From: Deinococcus betulae
GTDB lineage: Bacteria > Deinococcota > Deinococci > Deinococcales > Deinococcaceae
Length of the DNA stretch: 26,702 bases
NCBI RefSeq assembly: GCF_020166395.1
Contig: NZ_JAIQXU010000044.1
Coordinates: 1 to 26,702, forward strand
Direction: 5' to 3'
Under the pieces are notes generated by a model that did not search any database, had not been told where the DNA came from, and saw only the letters and a list, made by a program, of their open reading frames with translations. Below, one piece after another: positions 7,883 to 15,749 of the stretch. Numbering within the stretch: position 1 is the first letter of the stretch; the number at the start of each line of letters is the position of its first letter. Both the position numbers and the translations under genes were made by a program.

Positions 7883-8854
7883 ATGAGTCATGCCATTACG
7901 GTACAGGTCTACGGCGGCCCCGAAGTCCTGACCTGGCAGGGAGCGCCCGTTGCCGCAGCCGGGCCCAGGGCAGGTGCGGGTGCGTGTTGAGGCCACGGGC
8001 GTCAATTACGCCGATGTTCTGGCCCGCCGGGGCGGGTATGGGCCAGGTGGACGGCTCCCCTTTGTGCCAGGGCTTGACGCGGCTGGGGTGGTGGACGCCC
8101 TGGGTGAAGACGTCACGGGCCTGGCGGTGGGGCAGCGGGTGGCGTGCTTCACCATTGGCGGCAGCTACGCCACCGAGGTGCTGGCCCCGGCCACCTTCTG
8201 TTTGCCTCTGGCTGATGAAGGGCTGCCGAGCAGGGCGCGGCACTGGTGGCCCTTTCGACCGCTGACGGGGTCTTGCAGGCTGCCGACCTTCAGCCCAGCG
8301 AAACGGTGTTGATTCACGCGGCGGGGGGAGGGGTCGGTCACCTGGCGGTGCAACTGGCCCTGGGCCGGGGCGCGCAGGTGCTGGCGGTGGTGGGCGACGA
8401 GGGCCGCGCCGAGTTCGTGCGGGGACTGGGGGCAGGGGTGGTAATTCACCGCCACAGTCAAGACTTCGCCGCCGAGGTGCTGGCCCATACCGAGGGACGC
8501 GGCGCCGACGTGATTCTGGATTCCATCGGGGGCGACACCGCCGAGCGGGGCCTGACCTGCCTGGCCCGGTTTGGCCGCCTGGTGACGTTCGGACACGCGG
8601 GCGGTCGCCCTGGCCTGCTGCCCACCGCGCCACTGCACCGCGAAGGCCGCTCTGTTATCGGGTACTCAAACGGCACCCTGCGCCAGCACCGCTCTGACCA
8701 GGCCCGCCGCGTGGCCCAGGCGGCGCTGGACACCCTGGCGCGGGGCGAGGTGCGCGTTCACAGCGGCCTGCGGTTACCACTGGCCCAGGCCGCCGAGGCC
8801 CACCGGCAAGCCGAGGCCGGCGGCGTGAGCGGCCGTATAACGCTGCTGGCCTGA
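7883..8854 (+). pseudogene. NADPH:quinone oxidoreductase-like gene with two frameshifts
   Basis: A zinc-free medium-chain dehydrogenase (quinone reductase, QOR type). The N-terminus [18 protein letters not shown] is in one frame, and [19 protein letters not shown] onward in a second (codons from 7950). [21 protein letters not shown], the NADPH-binding Rossmann motif, is in a third (from about 8230). The first break looks like one extra T in CCCGTTGCC near 7949. The second looks like one missing G in CTGCCGAGCAG near 8228. Restoring both gives one continuous protein of about 320 residues, ending SGRITLLA. The linker [19 protein letters not shown] also looks a few residues short. The changes cancel, so either this is a decaying gene or two sequencing errors. 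Confidence 0.8.
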
Positions 8855-9084
8855 GTGAAGTCTTGCGTGCGATTGAGGCTTTTCCTGGGTCGCAAGTGGA
8901 CAGGTGGACAGCCAGAGCGGCTCGGACGAACGAAGAGCCGTTACAGTCAGCAGCCAGCTTGGAAGAGACGGGTTTGCTTCTTGCCTCAGGGGTCAACGAA
9001 ATAACCACTCAAGGCGTAGACGGCCACCCCCGGCCAGCGCTTGAGCCGTCCTTGAGCTTTGGCGGGCTCCGGCGCCTGTCCACC

Positions 9085-9090
9085 TATGCT
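9085..9090 (+). promoter_or_regulatory. leaderless -10 box of DUF1440 gene
   Basis: TATGCT ends 6 bases before the ATG at 9097. This spacing supports the short start over the longer open frame from 8863. Confidence 0.55.
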
Positions 9091-9096
9091 GGCAAG

Positions 9097-9636
9097 ATGA
9101 CCCTCAGACATCCTGTGCGGAGCCTGCTGGTGGGCGCCGTTGCTGGCCTGATCGGCGCGGCTGTGAAAGCCAAGGTTGAGCCCGCCCTGCAAACGCTGGC
9201 CGAACAGGCTTTTCCGCCCACACCCGCCGAGAAAAAGATGGTGGGCGCTGATCCTACCGGACGCCAGGACCACATGCCGCCCGCCGAAATGGTGGAGGCT
9301 CTGGGCGAGCAGCTGACGGGCAAGACCCCGACTAAAGAAGAAAAGTTAGAGGGCCAACAGGTGATTCACTACGCGATGGGCGCGGCGCTGGGGGCCACCT
9401 ACAGCGCCCTGGCGGCGGCCCAGCCTGCCGTGACGCGCGGCCTGGGCGTGCCGGCTGGGGCAGTGATGTACGCCATGACCCACGCCAGCGCTGTGCCAGC
9501 CACCGGATTTCAGGCCTGGCCCTGGCAGCTGCCCCGCTCGGCGGTGGTCTGGGAGGCCGCGTCGCATCTGGTGTTCAGCCTGACCACCGAACTGGTTCGC
9601 CGCTCGCTCGAAGCGGCGCTGGACCGGCTGGACTGA
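9097..9636 (+). CDS. DUF1440 / YagU-like membrane protein
   Basis: A 179-residue protein with an N-terminal hydrophobic segment (SLLVGAVAGLIGAAVKAKVEP) and further hydrophobic stretches around IHYAMGAALGATYSALAA, LGVPAGAVMYAMTHASAVPA and AVVWEAASHLVFSLTTELV. The K-x-E-P after the first segment, P-P near FPPTPAEK and the H-Y/H-A-S/S-H-L histidines fit DUF1440, whose E. coli member YagU is an inner-membrane protein linked to acid resistance. Function here is unknown. The frame is open back to 8863, but ATG 9097 sits 6 bases after TATGCT and begins the family similarity. Confidence 0.8.
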   Translation: MTLRHPVRSLLVGAVAGLIGAAVKAKVEPALQTLAEQAFPPTPAEKKMVGADPTGRQDHMPPAEMVEALGEQLTGKTPTKEEKLEGQQVIHYAMGAALGATYSALAAAQPAVTRGLGVPAGAVMYAMTHASAVPATGFQAWPWQLPRSAVVWEAASHLVFSLTTELVRRSLEAALDRLD

Positions 9637-10114
9637 CGGGGAAGCGTTGAGACGTCTTGAGTGCAGTGCTGTCGGCCGTCACGTTCAGGGCAGCAGCGGG
9701 CATGTCTGATACGGATTCCGATTGAATTGAGCAGCGTGCTTGATGAAATCCGAGCTGTCTTGGAAAGCTGCATAGCAAAGCGCGAGGGAAAAGCGGCAGA
9801 TTGCGCGATCTGGAGGCGCAGACGGTAACTTCTCAGCTCTGCCTTCATGAAGAGGAGTCCGGATAAGGCTCCAGCAGGACTGGAGCGATAGGGACTCAGG
9901 CTGACTGTTCTAAGCTTTGCAGGCGAGCCCTTGCAGCGCAGGTCAGCCGCCAGAGGGCGCGTCACCCGCTTAAAGGGCAGCAGAGGTGACGCCCTTTCCC
10001 TTCTTGAGGGGAACTTCTGGCATGCCTTCAATCACTCGGGTGACAGCCCACCTCCGTTTCTTTGGCCGGCATTGTTGAAGAGCCCTTCTGTTTGCTGCGC
10101 CGCTGATTCATGAC
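9637..10114. other. convergent gene-free stretch with repeat copy B
   Basis: Lies between the stops of the DUF1440 gene and the ABC-F gene. It contains repeat copy B (9707-9866). I see no gene and no good terminator hairpin in 9867-10114. Confidence 0.6.
9707..9866 (+). repeat. dispersed intergenic repeat, copy B
   Basis: Starts TGATACGGATTCCGATTGAA and shows GAGCAG, TGAAATCCGAGC, CTTGGAAAGC and CTGGAGGCGCAGACGG. It ends GGAGTCCGGATAA. Same orientation and block order as copies A and C. It lacks the extra bases found in copy A. Confidence 0.75.
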
Positions 10115-11755
10115 TTATCCGGGGTCCAGGTGCCCACTGGCAGTCACATCAAGTTCCTTAACCGTGCTGCTCTCCACCTGCCAGCGACGGGTCGCCACAC
10201 GGCGGGTCAGCGCCCGGTCATGGGTGGCCAGCAGCACGGTGCCGGGATAGTCGGCCAGCAGGCCTTCCAGCGCTTCAATGGCGCGCACGTCCAGATGGTT
10301 GGTGGGTTCGTCCAGCACCAGCACCTGGGCCCTCGTGACCCTCAGGCGCGCGAGGCTCAGGCGCGTGCGTTGCCCGCCGGACAGCGTGGACAGCGGAAAC
10401 TGCGGGCCACCAGGGACCTGCAGCCCGGCCGCGACCTCATGCAGCTGATGAGGGGTCAGGGCCGGATTGGCCGCCAGCAGGGCGTCTCCTACTGTGGCCA
10501 GCCCGTACAATTCCTCGCCGCCTTGCCCGGCCACATACAGGGTCAGGCCCTGGCCCCAGCGCACTGTTCCACTGTGGGGAAGCTCGCCCAGCAGGGCGCG
10601 CAGCAGGGTGCTTTTGCCGCCGCCGTTGGGGCCGGTCAGGACCACGCGGTCACCCCGGCGGACATGCAGGGCCACGCCCGACAGCACTTCGTGGTCGCTG
10701 CGCGCCACGCTCAGGTGCTGTGCGGTCAGCACCTCGGCCGGGCCGGGAGGAGCGGGGGGCAAGTCCAGGCGCACGGCCCGGTGGTCGGCGTAAGGCTTGT
10801 CGACGGCGGCGTCCTCCAGGCGGTCCAGTTGCCGCTCCAGCGCCCGCGAGCGGCCTGCCAGGGTCTTAGACACTTGGGACGCCTTGTTCTTGGCCGCAAT
10901 CAGGGGCACGTTGCCCGCCCGGCGCAGGTTGAAGTGCCCGGCACTCTCGCCCGCCGAGCGCAGCCGTCCCTGTTCCTGGCGCAGCGCGGTCCGCTTGCGC
11001 TGGTAGGCGGCGTAGTCGCGCGCCTGGGCTTCACGCAAGGTGGCTTTCAGAGTCATCGCCTCGCTGTAGCCGCCGGGATACTCATGCAGTTCGCCGCGTT
11101 CCAGTTCGGCGGTGCGGGTCGCCACGGCGTCCAGAAAGGCGCGGTCATGGCTGGCCAGCACAAACGCCGCCCCGGACGCCCGGAGCCAGCCTTCCAGCCA
11201 GGCGGCGCCGTCCGCGTCGAGGTGGTTGGTGGGTTCGTCCAGCAGATAGACCTCGGCGGGGTCCAGCAGCAGCCGCGCCAGCAGGGCCCGCCGGGTCTGG
11301 CCCCCCGAGAGCTGGGTGGCCCGCGCCGCCCCGTCCAGGTTCAGGCCAGCGAGCACCGCCCCGGCCCGCGCTTCAAAGTCGTAGCCGCCGCACAGGCGGT
11401 AGTGTTCCTCGGCCTCGGCGAAAGCCTGAAAGGCTTCATCCGTTCCGGTGCCCAGATCCGCCGAAGCGTGCTCGAAGGCGGCGCGCGCCTGCCGCAGGGC
11501 GGTGGGGGTGACGGCGTCCAGCACGGTGCCTTCTGCAGGGGTTTCATCCTGAGCCAGCAGCGCCACGCGGCCAGTGCGCGTCACTGTGCCTGCGTCGGGC
11601 GCGTCCAGGCCGGCCAGCAGCCGCAGCAGCGTGCTCTTGCCACTGCCATTTTCTCCAATTAAGGCCAGGCAGTCGCCTGCGCCCACGTCAAGCGTAACGT
11701 CCTCAAAAATCGTGCGGTCGGCGTACACACGCGCCGCTCCGGTAACTCTTAACAT
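10115..11755 (-). CDS. ABC-F family ATPase (ribosome-associated type)
   Basis: A 546-residue protein with two ABC ATPase domains and no membrane segment. Domain 1 has GENGSGKST (residues 34-42), LSGGQTRRALL and VYLLDEPTNHLD. Domain 2 has GPNGGGKST, LSGGQRTRLSL and VLVLDEPTNHLD. A long basic helical linker between them (AYQRKRTALRQEQGRLRSAG to RALERQLDRLED) is where ABC-F proteins reach the ribosomal P/E site. Members either protect ribosomes from antibiotics or act as translation factors. The domain layout fits an antibiotic-resistance type, but I cannot tell which. ATG at 11755 follows AGGGAGA with suitable spacing; the longer frame from 11803 is not needed. The upstream region is long and structured. 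Confidence 0.9.
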   Translation of the reverse strand: MLRVTGAARVYADRTIFEDVTLDVGAGDCLALIGENGSGKSTLLRLLAGLDAPDAGTVTRTGRVALLAQDETPAEGTVLDAVTPTALRQARAAFEHASADLGTGTDEAFQAFAEAEEHYRLCGGYDFEARAGAVLAGLNLDGAARATQLSGGQTRRALLARLLLDPAEVYLLDEPTNHLDADGAAWLEGWLRASGAAFVLASHDRAFLDAVATRTAELERGELHEYPGGYSEAMTLKATLREAQARDYAAYQRKRTALRQEQGRLRSAGESAGHFNLRRAGNVPLIAAKNKASQVSKTLAGRSRALERQLDRLEDAAVDKPYADHRAVRLDLPPAPPGPAEVLTAQHLSVARSDHEVLSGVALHVRRGDRVVLTGPNGGGKSTLLRALLGELPHSGTVRWGQGLTLYVAGQGGEELYGLATVGDALLAANPALTPHQLHEVAAGLQVPGGPQFPLSTLSGGQRTRLSLARLRVTRAQVLVLDEPTNHLDVRAIEALEGLLADYPGTVLLATHDRALTRRVATRRWQVESSTVKELDVTASGHLDPG

Positions 11756-11760
11756 GCTTG

Positions 11761-11767
11761 TCTCCCT
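11761..11767 (-). promoter_or_regulatory. ABC-F ribosome-binding site
   Basis: AGGGAGA on the minus strand, 5 bases before ATG 11755. It decides the start within the longer open frame. Confidence 0.7.
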
Positions 11768-11975
11768 GCCAGAACAGGCCAGCCCGCGCAGGGCGGGCGG
11801 CAACGTGAACCGTGAATGCAGGGGTTACAGACGCAAGGGCAGGGCAGTCCTTTGAGTGGGCGGTGGGCCAAGCCTCTGCCACCAGTTTCCAGGGGAACAG
11901 GTCAGAGTGCTGCGCCCAGGATACCGGTCGGCCGGGCGGGGCCGAATGCGCCAGTCTGCCTAGCGGCAGGTGTGG

Positions 11976-11993
11976 TGAGACGGATTCCGTCTG
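11976..11993 (+). repeat. short palindromic motif
   Basis: Contains AGACGGA-T-TCCGTCT, a perfect 7+1+7 dyad. It is similar to 5815-5832. Confidence 0.45.
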
Positions 11994-12059
11994 CTTTGTT
12001 AATAAGCCGGAGCAGCACTGGATGGCCAACTCCTCGCCTGGAACCCGTTTCACTGTCTC

Positions 12060-12102
12060 TCACTCCGGCCGGAGTGAATCGTTTGCGCAGAACGGTTCAC
12101 TC
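12060..12102. promoter_or_regulatory. overlapping, mutually exclusive hairpins
   Basis: TCACTCCGG/CCGGAGTGA (12060-12077) is an 18-bp perfect palindrome. Its right arm also pairs, through GAGTGAATCGTT (12072-12083), with AACGGTTCACTC (12091-12102): 11 of 12 bases and a 7-base loop. The middle segment cannot pair both ways at once, the layout of an attenuator or of a protein-binding dyad cluster. It lies about 305 bp upstream of the ABC-F start. Confidence 0.55.
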
Positions 12103-12112
12103 GGAGTTCCTC

Positions 12113-12272
12113 TTGTACAGCTTCCGAATGAATCGAGCAGAAGGCCGGGTGGAATCCGAGCAGACTTGAAAAGCGGCGCAGGAGAGCGGGAAGGAAAAGC
12201 TATAGATTTCGCGGTATGGAGGCGCAGACAGTGCCTTTCTAGCTGTGCCTTAAATAAGCGCAGTCCCTCTTA
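12113..12272 (+). repeat. dispersed intergenic repeat, copy C
   Basis: Carries TTCCGAATGAATCGAGCAG, GGTGGAATCCGAGCAG, ACTTGAAAAGCGGCGCAGGA and GGTATGGAGGCGCAGACAG in the same order as copies A and B. The right end (AAGCGCAGTCCCTCTTA) reaches the stop codon of the permease gene. The terminal inverted repeat is degraded here. Confidence 0.7.
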
Positions 12273-13079
12273 CTCGCGGCGCCTGAGGAGCAGGGCCAGC
12301 AGAAAGACCGCCGTATTCACCAGCACGATGGTGGCGCCCGGCGCCGTATCAAGGCTGTAACTCAGGTACAGGCCGGTGACGCCGCCCAGGGTGCCCAGCA
12401 GCGCCGCCAGGGCAATCATGGTCTTGAAACTGCGCGAAAGCAGCCGCGCGGCGGCGCTGGACGTGATCAGCAAGCTGACACTTAGAGTGGTGCCCACCAG
12501 CTGCACCGTCAGCACCACCACCAGACCAATCACAATCAGCAGCAGGCTGTCCAGGCGGCGCACCGGCAGGCCCACCGCGCGCGCCTCGGTGGGGTCGAAC
12601 GAGGCCAGCAGCAACTCCTTTTGCAGCGCCAGCAGCAGCCCACCCACCACCACGGTTACGGCCAGCGCACCCCACAGGTCGGCAGGGGTGACGCCCAGGG
12701 GGTTGCCAATCAGAAAGTTGCTGAGGTCGGTGGTAAAGGTGGGCGCGCGCGACAGCAGCACGATGCCCAGCGCAAACATGCCAACAAAGACAATCCCAAT
12801 GGCGCTGTCCTGCTTCAGGCGGCTGCGCTGGCTGACGGCCCCGATGCCCAGCGCGGTCAGGACCGCCGCCGCCAGCGCGCCCAGCAGCAGGTTGCCTTTC
12901 AGCAGAAAGGCCGCCACGATGCCCGGCAACACCGCGTGGCTCATGGCGTCCCCGATGTAACTCAGGCCGCGCAGCACCACCCAGGCGCCCACCAGCGCAC
13001 ACAGTACGCTGACCAGCGCGACCGCCAGCAGCGCGCGCACGAAAAAGCCGAATTGAAGAGGGTCGGTGAGCCAGTCCAT
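12270..13079 (-). CDS. metal ABC transporter permease (Mn/Zn type)
   Basis: A 269-residue ABC-3 family inner-membrane permease, transporting Mn2+ or Zn2+ inward with the neighbouring ATPase and binding protein. About eight hydrophobic segments are visible. The N-terminal [25 protein letters not shown] block is the family hallmark, with the ATPase-contact region near [18 protein letters not shown] at 13079 is chosen over the TTG one codon upstream. It is last in the operon, 126 bp after the ATPase gene, a wide gap that holds a G-quadruplex motif. No good ribosome-binding site is visible. Confidence 0.93.
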   Translation of the reverse strand: MDWLTDPLQFGFFVRALLAVALVSVLCALVGAWVVLRGLSYIGDAMSHAVLPGIVAAFLLKGNLLLGALAAAVLTALGIGAVSQRSRLKQDSAIGIVFVGMFALGIVLLSRAPTFTTDLSNFLIGNPLGVTPADLWGALAVTVVVGGLLLALQKELLLASFDPTEARAVGLPVRRLDSLLLIVIGLVVVLTVQLVGTTLSVSLLITSSAAARLLSRSFKTMIALAALLGTLGGVTGLYLSYSLDTAPGATIVLVNTAVFLLALLLRRRE

Positions 13080-13090
13080 CAAGAGGAAGT

Positions 13091-13115
13091 GGGGCGTGGG
13101 GCGTGGGGAGTGGGG
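13091..13115 (+). promoter_or_regulatory. G-quadruplex motif in operon spacer
   Basis: Four GGGG runs are separated by 3-base loops (CGT, CGT, AGT), the tightest intramolecular quadruplex pattern. It is on the template strand of the metal operon, 12 bp upstream of the permease start. In the mRNA it would be a C-rich tract. It is also a 7-bp tandem repeat. Confidence 0.7.
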
Positions 13116-13205
13116 AAAGATAGGAGGGACAGAGAAAGACGGGTGGTTGCTCTCTGGGCGGCCGAGCGGTGTCCATCAACTCTCAACGTTCTTCCATCAG
13201 CGGCC

Positions 13206-13922
13206 TTACGCATGGGTATGGCCCAAGTGACTGGTGCTGAAGGTGGCCTCGATGTTCTGGGGCGTGTAGACCTGCTCGGGGGTGCCGTCGGCAATGATGC
13301 GGCGGTTGACCAGCACGAGGTGGTCGCACCAGCGCCGCGCCTGTTCGAGGTCGTGGGTGACCATGACCACCGCGCGCCCCTTGTCGGCCTGGGCGCGCAG
13401 CAGTGCCATCAACTGCTCCTGGGTGGTCGCGTCCACGCCGGTCAGGGGCTCGTCCAGCAGCAGCAGGTGGCCCTGGCGGGCCAGCATCCGGGCCAGCAGC
13501 ACCCGCTGGCGCTGCCCGCCCGAGAGCGCGCCGATATGGCGCCCACGCAGGTCGTACACTCCGGTTTCCTTCAGCGCCGCTTTGACCAGTTGCCGGTCCT
13601 TGCGCCCCGGCCAGCGCAGCCAGCCCAGGCGGCCGGTGCGGCCCATCATGGCCACGTCCCAGACGGTCACCGGGAAAGCCCAGTCCAGGGTCTGCTGCTG
13701 CGGCACATACGAGATGCACCCGCGCGCCGTGTGGCCGGGGTCAAAGCGCACCGCGCCGGTCGTGTCGGGCAGCAGGCCCACCAGGGTCTTCAGCAGCGTG
13801 CTTTTGCCGGCGCCGTTGGGGCCAATGACAGCGCTGAAGCTCCTGGCTTCAAAGCGCACGCTGGCGTTTTGCAGGGCCACCTGCGGCCCATACGTGACAG
13901 TGAGATTCTCAACGCCCAGCAT
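13206..13922 (-). CDS. metal ABC transporter ATP-binding protein (Mn/Zn type)
   Basis: A 238-residue ATPase energising metal uptake. Walker [10 protein letters not shown] is at residues 34-42; the Q-loop is [24 protein letters not shown], a wording typical of Mn/Zn importers. The signature is LSGGQRQR, Walker [13 protein letters not shown], and the H-loop VMVTHDLE. The C-terminus ends HLGHTHA; a His-containing tail is common in this subfamily. It is the third gene of the operon. A hairpin with a T-tract separates it from the binding-protein gene, so its expression probably depends on read-through. Confidence 0.94.
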   Translation of the reverse strand: MLGVENLTVTYGPQVALQNASVRFEARSFSAVIGPNGAGKSTLLKTLVGLLPDTTGAVRFDPGHTARGCISYVPQQQTLDWAFPVTVWDVAMMGRTGRLGWLRWPGRKDRQLVKAALKETGVYDLRGRHIGALSGGQRQRVLLARMLARQGHLLLLDEPLTGVDATTQEQLMALLRAQADKGRAVVMVTHDLEQARRWCDHLVLVNRRIIADGTPEQVYTPQNIEATFSTSHLGHTHA

Positions 13923-13956
13923 CGGCAGAGCATACCCCTTCGGAAAAGAAATGCGG

Positions 13957-13988
13957 AAAAAGGCGTCCCTACGTCGGGCGGGAACGCC
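13957..13988 (-). terminator. internal terminator after metal-binding protein gene
   Basis: On the minus strand GGCGTTCCC (13988-13980) pairs with GGGACGCC (13969-13962) with one bulge, followed at once by TTTTT. It sits between the binding-protein stop (14007) and the ATPase start (13922). It probably gives more binding protein than ATPase/permease. Confidence 0.75.
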
Positions 13989-14006
13989 GCTTAAAGATGG
14001 TGACGC

Positions 14007-14912
14007 TTAGCCACCCTTCAAGGCCCGCACCATCGTGTCTACGTTGGCGCGCAGGGCCTTCAGAAAGGTGTCGCCAGAACTGCCTTTGGGCCCCAGCGCG
14101 TCGGTGTAGAGGGGCGGGGCCACCCGCGCGCCGGTTTCGCGGGCGAGCGTCTGCGCCAGGCGGGCATTCACGGTGTTCTCGGTAAAAATGACGTGCGCCC
14201 CGGCTTTTTTCATGGTCTGGGCCAGCGTGGCCAGTTCGCGGGCGCCAGGTTCGCGCTCGGTGCCCACGCCGGGAATCACGGCTCCTACGACCTTCAAGCC
14301 ATAGCGCTCGGCCAGGTAATGCAGGCTGTCGTGGTTGGTCACCAGGACGCGCCGGGCCAGAGGCACGCCGGCAAACTGCTGTCTGGCGTAGGCATCGGCG
14401 GCAGCCAGCGCCTTCAGGTAGGCGGCGGCGTTGTTGGCGTAGGTGGCCTTGCCCGCCGGGTCCAGGGCGCCCAGGGCCGCCTGGATATTTTTGATGTACC
14501 CCGCGGCCAGCGCAGCGTCCCACCAGGCATGGGGGTCCAGGGCGCCGTGGTCGTCCTCATGGCTGTGCCCGGCCTCCGCCCCGTGTTCCGCCAGGTGCAG
14601 CTTGAGGCCAGCCGTCAGAACCTTGACCGGCACCTTCGGGGCGCTGGAGCGGAGCTTGGGCAGCCAGGGCTCCAGTCCGGCGCCGTTGGCAAACAGCACC
14701 CGGCTCTGGACCAGGCCACGCACGACGGCCGTGCCCGGCTGGAAGGTATGGGTGTCGCCGCCAGCAGGCACCACGACATTGACACTCACGCGCTGGCCCC
14801 CCACGGCCCGCACAAAATCACCCAGGATGGTGGTCGTGGCGCTGACCTGCAGGGGAGCGGCGTAGGCGGCGCCCCCCAGCAGGGCCCCCAGCGCCAGCGC
14901 AGTCCGCTTCAT
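14007..14912 (-). CDS. metal ABC transporter substrate-binding protein (ZnuA/MntC-like)
   Basis: A 301-residue cluster A-I binding protein that captures Zn2+ or Mn2+ outside the membrane. A Sec signal peptide ([18 protein letters not shown]) ends at AYA-AP; there is no lipobox Cys, so it is not a lipoprotein. Likely metal ligands are His55 (GGDTHTFQP), His128 (DPHAWW), His194 (TNHDSLHY) and Asp271 (LYTDALG). Residues 106-128 form a His/acid-rich loop ([18 protein letters not shown]), a trait more typical of zinc than manganese binders. The ATG overlaps the rpmB stop as ATGA, fixing the start. As I recall, a D. radiodurans homologue also sits beside rpmB and is discussed as a Mn importer, so the metal is not settled. 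Confidence 0.92.
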   Translation of the reverse strand: MKRTALALGALLGGAAYAAPLQVSATTTILGDFVRAVGGQRVSVNVVVPAGGDTHTFQPGTAVVRGLVQSRVLFANGAGLEPWLPKLRSSAPKVPVKVLTAGLKLHLAEHGAEAGHSHEDDHGALDPHAWWDAALAAGYIKNIQAALGALDPAGKATYANNAAAYLKALAAADAYARQQFAGVPLARRVLVTNHDSLHYLAERYGLKVVGAVIPGVGTEREPGARELATLAQTMKKAGAHVIFTENTVNARLAQTLARETGARVAPPLYTDALGPKGSSGDTFLKALRANVDTMVRALKGG

Positions 14913-15154
14913 GCGAGTTCGATACCCTTGAAGGGGCCACGGCTCAGGGTGCGCAGGGCGTTGGCGCTGAGCCAGACCGTCTTGACCACCCCGTTTTCGC
15001 GGATGGCTTTCTTGTGCAGGTTGGCCCTCTGGGTGCGCTTGGTGATGCCAGTGACCTTGCGGCCCACCCCGCCCTTGGCGCGGGCCTTGCCCCGGCGGGT
15101 GACGCTGTTGACCACCAGATTTTTCTTGCCTGTCAGGTAACATTCACGGCTCAT
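14909..15154 (-). CDS. rpmB: 50S ribosomal protein L28, zinc-free form
   Basis: An 81-residue L28 ([59 protein letters not shown]). The only Cys is Cys5; the paired CxxC motifs of zinc-binding L28 are missing. In other bacteria such C-minus forms are often in Zur-regulated operons and release zinc by replacing zinc-bound copies. Here the gene leads the metal-uptake operon and overlaps the binding-protein gene. AAGGAG lies 6 bases before ATG 15154; the open frame upstream is leader. If it is the only L28 gene in the genome, it must also be expressed when metal is plentiful. Confidence 0.95.
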   Translation of the reverse strand: MSRECYLTGKKNLVVNSVTRRGKARAKGGVGRKVTGITKRTQRANLHKKAIRENGVVKTVWLSANALRTLSRGPFKGIELA

Positions 15155-15160
15155 ACGGTT

Positions 15161-15166
15161 CTCCTT
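15161..15166 (-). promoter_or_regulatory. rpmB ribosome-binding site
   Basis: AAGGAG, 6 bases before ATG 15154. rpmB is one of the few genes here with a true leader and Shine-Dalgarno site. Confidence 0.8.
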
Positions 15167-15267
15167 CTCGCACGCGGGCGGGGGGTGGTGCCCCTGTGGG
15201 GTCACGCCCAGTGGACTGTGGGGCTTCTGGCAGCCGGTGTGAGGTGCCTTCAACCGGGGCGGTGCAC

Positions 15268-15287
15268 GGCGCTCATCTCTCAGCGCC
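15268..15287 (-). promoter_or_regulatory. stem-loop in rpmB 5' leader
   Basis: GGCGCT - 8 bases - AGCGCC, a perfect 6-bp stem near the 5' end of the roughly 140-nt leader. It could be an autoregulatory or stability element; no family recognised. Confidence 0.4.
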
Positions 15288-15300
15288 TCATCGCAACAAC

Positions 15301-15333
15301 GATAATGATATTCTATTCTCAGTAATATGGCAA
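15301..15333. promoter_or_regulatory. divergent promoters with Fur/Zur-like box
   Basis: Minus strand, for rpmB: TTGCCA (15333-15328), 17-base spacer, TATCAT (15310-15305). Plus strand, for the orphan gene: TATTCT (15314-15319), 7 bases before ATG 15327. Overlapping both is GATAATGATATTC (15301-15313), which matches two Fur-box hexamers plus the central C at 12 of 13 positions. The second half-site (TATTCT) is weaker. A bound Fur-family repressor would block both promoters. Confidence 0.65.
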
Positions 15334-15749
15334 GATTTCATGTCGTGCGTGGGTGCCCACTGGCCGCCCAGTTCTGGTTTCTGGGGGTGGACGCCCGGCA
15401 GGGGGACCTGAGCCTGCGGGGCTTTCGGAAGGCGCCGGCGGCGCAGGGCAGCAGTCTCTACACGCTGGACCGTCTGTCGCTGCACAGCGCGGGCCTGACG
15501 CTGCTCACTCCCTCTGGGCCGCTGCATTTTGGCCGCCGCACACAGACCTTCACGCTGGGCGACACGCCTGTGCCGCTGGCGCTGGGCCGCTGGCAGGTGC
15601 GCGCGGCCCTTCAGGCCCACGAGCAGTGGGTGCAAGGCCGTTACGGGCCGGCTTACCGGGCTTCGTTGGTCGAAACCTTGCGGCCACCGCGTCCGGTCCG
15701 CGCGGCGCTGCCGGCCTGGCGCGAGTGGCAGCGGCTAGGGTCAGGCTGA
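15327..15749 (+). CDS. orphan protein divergent from metal operon
   Basis: A 140-residue protein I do not recognise. It is basic and rich in Leu, Arg and Ala, with N-terminus MARFHVVRGCPLAAQFWFLGVD and blocks LSLRGFRKAPAAQGSSLYTLDRL and LHFGRRTQTFTLGD that look like beta strands. The C-terminal ALQAHEQWVQGRYGPAYRASL looks helical. There is no signal peptide, membrane segment or zinc motif (one Cys). The ATG at 15327 fits a leaderless promoter. It shares the Fur/Zur-like box with the rpmB operon, so a role in metal starvation is inferred only from position. Confidence 0.65.
   Translation: MARFHVVRGCPLAAQFWFLGVDARQGDLSLRGFRKAPAAQGSSLYTLDRLSLHSAGLTLLTPSGPLHFGRRTQTFTLGDTPVPLALGRWQVRAALQAHEQWVQGRYGPAYRASLVETLRPPRPVRAALPAWREWQRLGSG

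Larger units (their letters stand above)
11756..12269. other. gene-free stretch upstream of ABC-F gene
   Basis: Contains a GCCCGC/GCGGGC stem-loop (11782-11798) just ahead of the ABC-F ribosome-binding site, the dyad at 11976-11993, overlapping hairpins at 12060-12102 and repeat copy C. I see no convincing protein-coding frame. Its promoter could not be placed. Confidence 0.55.

Noticed and set aside
13091..13115. tandem GTGGGGC units as a CRISPR-like or VNTR locus
   Set aside because: Only about three 7-bp units with no spacers; better explained as a G-quadruplex motif.
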